Assembly (NCBI GenBank): GCA_022828595.1
Contig: JAKGHH010000003.1
Span: 98,789,583-98,853,582 of the forward strand
DNA: 64,000 nt
Source of the DNA: Nelumbo lutea
Lineage: Eukaryota; Streptophyta; Magnoliopsida; Proteales; Nelumbonaceae
Reading direction: 5' to 3'
How positions within the stretch are numbered: the stretch's first letter is position 1; each line of letters starts with the position of its first letter. The notes below the pieces were generated by a model that ran no database searches, had not been told where the DNA came from, and saw nothing but the letters and a program-made list of their open reading frames with translations. A program made the position numbers and the translations under genes. Positions 59,181 through 64,000 of the stretch are shown here, in pieces.

Positions 59181-59799
59181 GGTTATTTCCATTCTTATGA
59201 ACTCTTTTCAGCATGTGCTACCAACTTTAATTTACACCGAGTGAGTGATAAATCGATAATTAGGAATGATAATTTTGTGGTAATTTTCAAATACTCTATT
59301 TGTCCTTAACATAATAGGACCCATTTATCAAAACCTGTGGCCGTAGGATTTGGGATGGGCTTGGAATTTTAAATTAAAGCTCTGTTGTTTGGGTTTTAAC
59401 ATTAGGGTAGCTGATACCCAAACCCAATGTACTTGTAGTGTGAAACCCAAAAAATTTGTATTACTAAATATTGTATTGATGTGTCTCTCATTAAGTATTA
59501 AAAGTTTTGAGAATGTGGTATATTAACACCCTGAATTTAGGTATTGGAAAACTTAAATATTGGAAATCTGCAAAAAAGAATTGTTTGCAGACGGTTATAG
59601 ACAAAAAAGAATGGTCGTCTACTAGGGGATGTATCATCCAGTGGCTTCCAGCCTTCCACATTGAAGAAAAAATAATGCATCTCTTCTAACCATTTGACAA
59701 TGAGTCAATGACCATTCTGAAGAAAAGTGGCATGCTGTATAGTTTTGGTTAGGGAAACCTGGGAAAAGAAAAAGAAAAAAAAATTAAAAAGTATATAAC

Positions 59800-60140
59800 T
59801 AGAAAGATATGACATCTAAAAAATTTATGACCAACCAACTGGTGTCATAGACGTGTTAACCAATCAGGTGATATCTACAAAAATTAGTGGGTGGATTTTG
59901 ATTGGTCAAAGCTCTTCTGGTACCATGTAAATAATTAGAAAGACATGATATCTGAAAAATGGGTTGGAATGACGCCATAAAGACATGATAATTGAAAAAC
60001 CTATAATCAATAAACCAGTATCACAAAAGAGTTGACTAATCAGGTGGTATTCATAAGAATTTACGAGGTGTTTTGATTGGTCAAAGCTCATTCGATACCA
60101 TGTCTTTATCAATCAACCAGTATCATAAATGTGTCTTTTT
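59800..60140. repeat. tandem duplication, period about 175 bp
   Basis: Unit 1 (about 59800-59926) and unit 2 (about 59978-60102) both hold 'ccaatcaggtg/ctaatcaggtg' followed by 'ttgattggtcaaagctc' (59898 and 60073) and 'taccatg'. A third partial unit continues to about 60140 with 'caatcaaccagtatca'. Diverged. Confidence 0.75.
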
Positions 60141-60149
60141 GGCATCATG

Positions 60150-61318
60150 GATTTTTCCTAGGTGTGTATAAGAGCACGTGCTATTGTATGTGTTCAAGTA
60201 AAAAGTGAAGATACAAGTTAACATTATCCAAATTTAACTTTAATGAAATGCATCAAAAGAAGGTAAGTATCCAGGGCCATATCTATCATTAAATTATAAA
60301 CATACCATTTCTTATTACTTTTAGGCATGTCTTTTTTGGTCTTCTCCTCTCTCTTCTAGCCTCGAATTTGTGTTCAGGTAGGAGATTAAATACATTGTCG
60401 TGCAGCCTGACCATTTGATTTTTGTTAATTCTCTTAATCTAAATTCTAAGGGGGTGTTCTTTTTTTTTTTTTTTAGATTCATGTTCAGTTTTCATATTTA
60501 TGTGGGCACCAAGGAAAGTTTATTTTATTGGGCAAGTGATACACATCTTTTAAGTGGGTAAATAACTTTCTCAGTTCTCATAGATTTTTATATCTAAAAT
60601 GATCATCACCTTATTTACCTAGGAAATAAAAGAATATAAATAAAGGCACATTATGCACTTACCTGGATAAGTGTTTCCAGAAAAAATTTATCAAAAAATA
60701 ACAGGGACTAAAAGGCTTCTCTGTGCCTTCATCATGCTTTGATAAGATTCAATGCATGTATGGTATGAAACAAGTTCATTTTATTCATAAAAGTAGAAAT
60801 GAAAACGTGTCTAGTTATATGACACTGAGTCTGTGACTTCTGGTTTTTAAATTAATTTCTTAGTCCATTAGAAGAAATACTAGTAGATAACGAAGACAAC
60901 ATAGACGATGTAAAGCTATTTCCCTTAAGAGATGCATCATAAACCATAATACTGGTTAGGTTACTTTTCCTCTAGTTGTATCGCTGGCCATTTGCTTTGC
61001 AAAGTGGAACGCTAGAAACACTATTAACCTTTTCTTAAAACCGCTTAGCAAGTCAACAGAAAAGAAGAATAACTGTCTGTTAAAAGAAAAGAATCAATTG
61101 CGAGAAAAAGAATGAATGCTTTCTGTGATTTCTCAGTGTATGCTGAGAGAATTCGAATAGACATTGTGAATCTGTGATCTTACATTATAGTACATGAGAA
61201 GTGGGTGGATCAGATATGTACTGGATTGGCACTTCTATATCTAATCAAATCTGTAGTTTAGATCAGCTACTTGAGAGATCTATTGTGAAATAAGTAGAAT
61301 AAAAAAAATGCTGCACAA
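60150..61318. other. 3' flank of the EDR2-like gene, no other gene
   Basis: Mostly AT-rich. The minus-strand 3' UTR of the EDR2-like gene should occupy the right part. A minus-strand AATAAA occurs near 60782, but it lies over 500 nt from the stop and is uncertain. Confidence 0.35.
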
Positions 61319-61323
61319 TCAGG

Positions 61324-62872
61324 TCAATTGGGTCCCGGACTGGAATCTAGTACTGGTACTTTGGCAGATGACAGCTCAACATGTGCTACACGAACAGCAC
61401 CAAGAAGCCGCTCTGGCAACTCATCTACAGTATTTGCCTACAACAGTAAAGAACAGCAGCGTCTTCTCAGTTCAAGATAGATCATGGAAAATGTTGCAAT
61501 AAGAAATAATTACAGAGCCCTAGTATTCCAAAGTAAGACAATTGGGGTATTCAATGCAATGGTTGAGAAAGACGTGGCATTTGAATGCACAGTAATCCCT
61601 TTGAACAAAGCAGGTTGACCAGAATAATGTGGCATTGGTAGTTTTCTGTTCTATCCTTGTCAAAAACATTATAACCCTTTTTCTTTTCTTGATAACCTTG
61701 TGCACTCATGGAAGAGGGACTGAGTATCACACAAGAGAATCTGGGCCATTGCAAGAACCAACAAAAAAGAGAAAAAACCCATGAAAACCCCAGGAATTCT
61801 GTAGTGTTGAACACTCAATAGTGCAGTTGGTATTACTAATCTGTTTTCAACATCTGTGTATTAACTATATGGGGTGGTTGATTCCATATTGTCCTCATGC
61901 TTAGTAAGCACCCATCAGTAATTAATATTAACTTGAACTGCTTTAAGAGGCATTCTAAAACGTGGCTATACTTCCAGGTGGCAAAGCTATGGCATGACAA
62001 CAAGAGTCTGCATTTTCCCATCCAGTGAGTCCAAGATCTTGTGATTTGCCATCTGTTTGAGGAAGTTATTATGACTAAATCACTGATTGGATATGGCATT
62101 TGAATTTCAGAATTTTTAATTTAATCAAGTATCCTATAGGTTATCATGTAAGTAGAAAAGTCAAGTCTTTGCAAGATAATAATTGATTGGTCAAGCAAGT
62201 AACAACCTCTGATTTTTTTTTCATATTTTTGAACAAGTTTGATCTTGTTTTTATTTCTATTGTCGGGAGGATAATAATTGTGCAGCAATCGTTCTCTTGG
62301 AATGAACATTTGTGGTCATGCAACATAAATGGTGAGTTCATGAATATCTTTGGCAGTTCCTGATTCATTTTTCTAGTACTCCTTGTTTGTTAAAAGCAAG
62401 ACCTTGGTTTCTTCAATCAATATCTTGTTCCTGCTTTGTCTAAGGGAATTTGTTGGGTGGTTCAACAGAACAATTCATGTGAGCAAGATTTAGTGGCGAA
62501 ACCTACTTTGTCCACTTTTATATACACCATTTTTTTTTTTTTACAGCCAGATCACCCCTTAATACTCACCTGCACAAGAAAAGCCATGTCAACCACCAAT
62601 GTTGTAATTACACCACAAACAAGCCCCAATACTCCGTTAGCAACAGTAGAAGAACCAATATCAACATCTATCTGCAAGGTGACAATTTCTGTAAGCAATA
62701 ACATTTTACATATACTACAAGCCAAGTATCTTCAAAGAAAAAAATTGTATTGAAGATAAAAAAAGGTAGTACTTACTTCCAAGTACTTAGGACCACGAAT
62801 GTAGTTACAATCAACTGCCTTGCCCAATAAACAAGGGGTCCTTCCAACACTCTGGCGCACAATCCATGAGCC
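61324..62872 (-). CDS. EDR2-like protein, DUF1336 domain (last three exons)
   Basis: Three exons join in phase 0 on the minus strand: 62872-62777 (32 codons), 62671-62570 (34 codons) and 61437-61324 (37 codons plus TGA). Acceptors are GATGCAG, CTTGCAG and TGTTGTAG; donors are GTAAGT and GTGAGT. The product reads 'GSWIVRQSVGRTPCLLGKAV', then 'IDVDIGSSTVANGVLGLV', '...VVDMAFLVQ', then 'ANTVDELPERLLGAVRVAHV' and ends 'SSPGPN'. This is the C-terminal part of the DUF1336 domain of ENHANCED DISEASE RESISTANCE 2-like proteins. In Arabidopsis EDR2 the domain follows PH and START domains and the protein acts in lipid-linked control of defence. The first 85% or so is missing: upstream exons must lie beyond 63.9 kb or are lost. 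The last intron is 1132 bp. Splice sites and frames are intact, so it is probably a working gene cut by the window edge. Confidence 0.9.
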
Positions 62873-62879
62873 CTGCATC

Positions 62880-63590
62880 ATTTTACACCTAGAATCAGGA
62901 AAAAATATGGAACACAATTACACAAGACAAAGCCAATAAAGTAAGACATAACCAGGAGGATAAATAGATGATCCTGTCCAGCAAATACATAGATATGTAA
63001 GTAGGTATTCATGCAATTTCCCTAATGGGAGATTCCCTAAATGGATGAATAGATTGAACATCTTTTTTTTTTTTTTTATCATTTGAATAGATGGAACAGC
63101 TTAAGATTTGTTTTCTAGATTGTCCACAAGCAGTTGGACTATACAATCTTGTGGAACATGGTTCTATTGTCGTTTTCTTAGGGAACTTGAAATAAGAAAA
63201 GAAATAAAGAGAAGAATCTTTACTAACAAGTTTGGCTTTACTAAGGATATTCCTAGATATATGAGACATTTAGAATTTTCCACTCTGGGCAACCCAAAAT
63301 GTCATCTGGCAGAAACCTTCTTGACAGGTCATGTACGTGCCATTGCCCACATGAACTTCATCTCCTAATGACTGACACATTCCCCTATGTGAAGCAAATG
63401 GCAGAGTTCCCAACCACCTTGTTCTTATTGTCCTCTAAGTTTGTTCCTAGATATGTATCAGAAGCATATCTAGACCTGAGTGGAGAGTAGCTATGTCAGA
63501 TGAGATGGGTGCACTAATATTAAGGGCTTAAAACATGGGAGATTGTTAATTTGGCTAAAGAAAAGGAGATGGTGAATATAAGTGGGGATT
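62880..63590. other. likely intron of the EDR2-like gene, content unassigned
   Basis: If the gene continues to the right, this is intron. It includes a T run (63063-63078). Plus frames at 63108-63368 and 63299-63490 give no recognised domain. Confidence 0.4.
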
Positions 63591-63850
63591 CCATCAAATA
63601 CATGGTTGACGGGTTGATTGAAAGGTAGAACCATACAAGGCATGATTGGTGGCTAAAGGCTAATACACAAATGTATAGGATTGACTACATGGAGACTTTT
63701 GCATCAATTGCAGAGTTGAATTCAGTTCAGATTCTACTCTCTTCTATTTAGTTATTCTTGGCCATTGTTCCAGCTTGATGTTAAGAAAGAATTTTTGAAT
63801 GGTGACTTGAATGTGTGAAGAATCCAGATGTTGTACCTTATTTCTATAGT
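63591..63850 (+). pseudogene. copia RT fragment
   Basis: Read across frames, the plus strand gives 'IKYMVDGLIER', 'HDWWLKA' (a relict of 'KARLVAKGYTQ'), 'DYMETFASIAELNSVQILLS', and 'LDVKKEFLNGDLN'. These are RVT_2 words in the right order. Stops and shifts abound and no LTR is near. It probably sits in an intron of the EDR2-like gene in the opposite orientation. Confidence 0.75.
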
Positions 63851-63935
63851 CCTTGTTGTACACTATCATGTATTCTTTCTTTCTTATTTTCTCTTCTTTG
63901 CCCCACAAGGGCCTTTCTGTAAATACCATATTTCA

Positions 63936-63952
63936 TATATATATATATATAT
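63936..63952. repeat. TA microsatellite
   Basis: A short run of AT steps near the right window edge. Confidence 0.8.
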
Positions 63953-64000
63953 TCTGACTCTCTAGGGTGGGGTCAACAGTTTCTGTTTTCACCCTAAACT

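Noticed and set aside
61308..61502. Plus-strand 64-residue frame
   Set aside because: It is the antisense of the last EDR2-like exon, which has splice sites and a family match.
1..64000. tRNA, rRNA or snoRNA genes
   Set aside because: I looked for tRNA B-box words and cloverleaf-like arms and found only primer-binding sites of retroelements. A covariance-model scan could not be run.

Overview
This window is nuclear DNA of a flowering plant. The evidence is AT-rich intergenic DNA packed with plant-type Ty1/copia and Ty3/gypsy LTR retrotransposons, L1-type LINE tails and MITEs, GT-AG introns, and plant-only gene families (a UDP-glycosyltransferase with a PSPG box and an EDR2-like DUF1336 protein). 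Nothing bacterial, viral or organellar was seen, and I cannot name the species.

Three host genes can be supported. (1) A single-exon UDP-glycosyltransferase at 13576-15114 (+) with a TATA box and a duplicated upstream segment. (2) A four-exon gene of unknown function at 48015-51778 (-), about 988 residues as I splice it, with an 11-histidine run. (3) The last three exons of an EDR2-like DUF1336 gene at 61324-62872 (-), whose upstream exons lie off the right edge. Weaker coding-like traces sit at about 31.1-31.6 kb (-) and 52.0-52.4 kb (+).

Layout. 0.6-2.6 kb: old LTR (copy A). 2.65-4.03 kb: LINE remnant. 4.1-9.8 kb: very AT-rich DNA with a diverged direct repeat of about 0.7 kb. 9.8-12.7 kb: truncated LTR element with a 1.95-kb LTR (copy B) and a Met-tRNA primer-binding site. 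12.7-13.1 kb: GC/TA composite repeat. 13.2-15.2 kb: UGT gene. 15.8-16.0 kb: copy of the 3' end of the 48-kb gene. 16.05-20.6 kb: complete but dead copia element with LTRs and target duplications. 20.7-30.9 kb: MITEs, LINE tails, a copia 5' end and a copia integrase scrap. 32.9-33.2 kb: GC-rich minisatellite. 33.4-39.0 kb: gypsy element with both LTRs and target duplications. 40.25-47.45 kb: copia element split by a 1.79-kb solo LTR (copy C). 48.0-51.8 kb: unknown gene. 53.2-53.8 kb: tandem array of about 200-bp units. 55.7-57.3 kb: hAT-like element and Tourist-like MITE. 58.6-59.2 kb: related repeat. 59.8-60.1 kb: duplication with a 175-bp period. 61.3-62.9 kb: EDR2-like gene end. 63.6-63.85 kb: copia RT scrap.

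The host genes do not form a functional unit. Plant genes are not in operons, and here they are islands in layered transposon insertions. LTR divergence counted by hand gives a relative order: copia at 40-47 kb oldest (roughly 10%), copia at 16-20 kb intermediate (about 6.6%), gypsy at 33-39 kb youngest (about 3.8%). All retroelement reading frames I followed are broken, and several catalytic residues are substituted.
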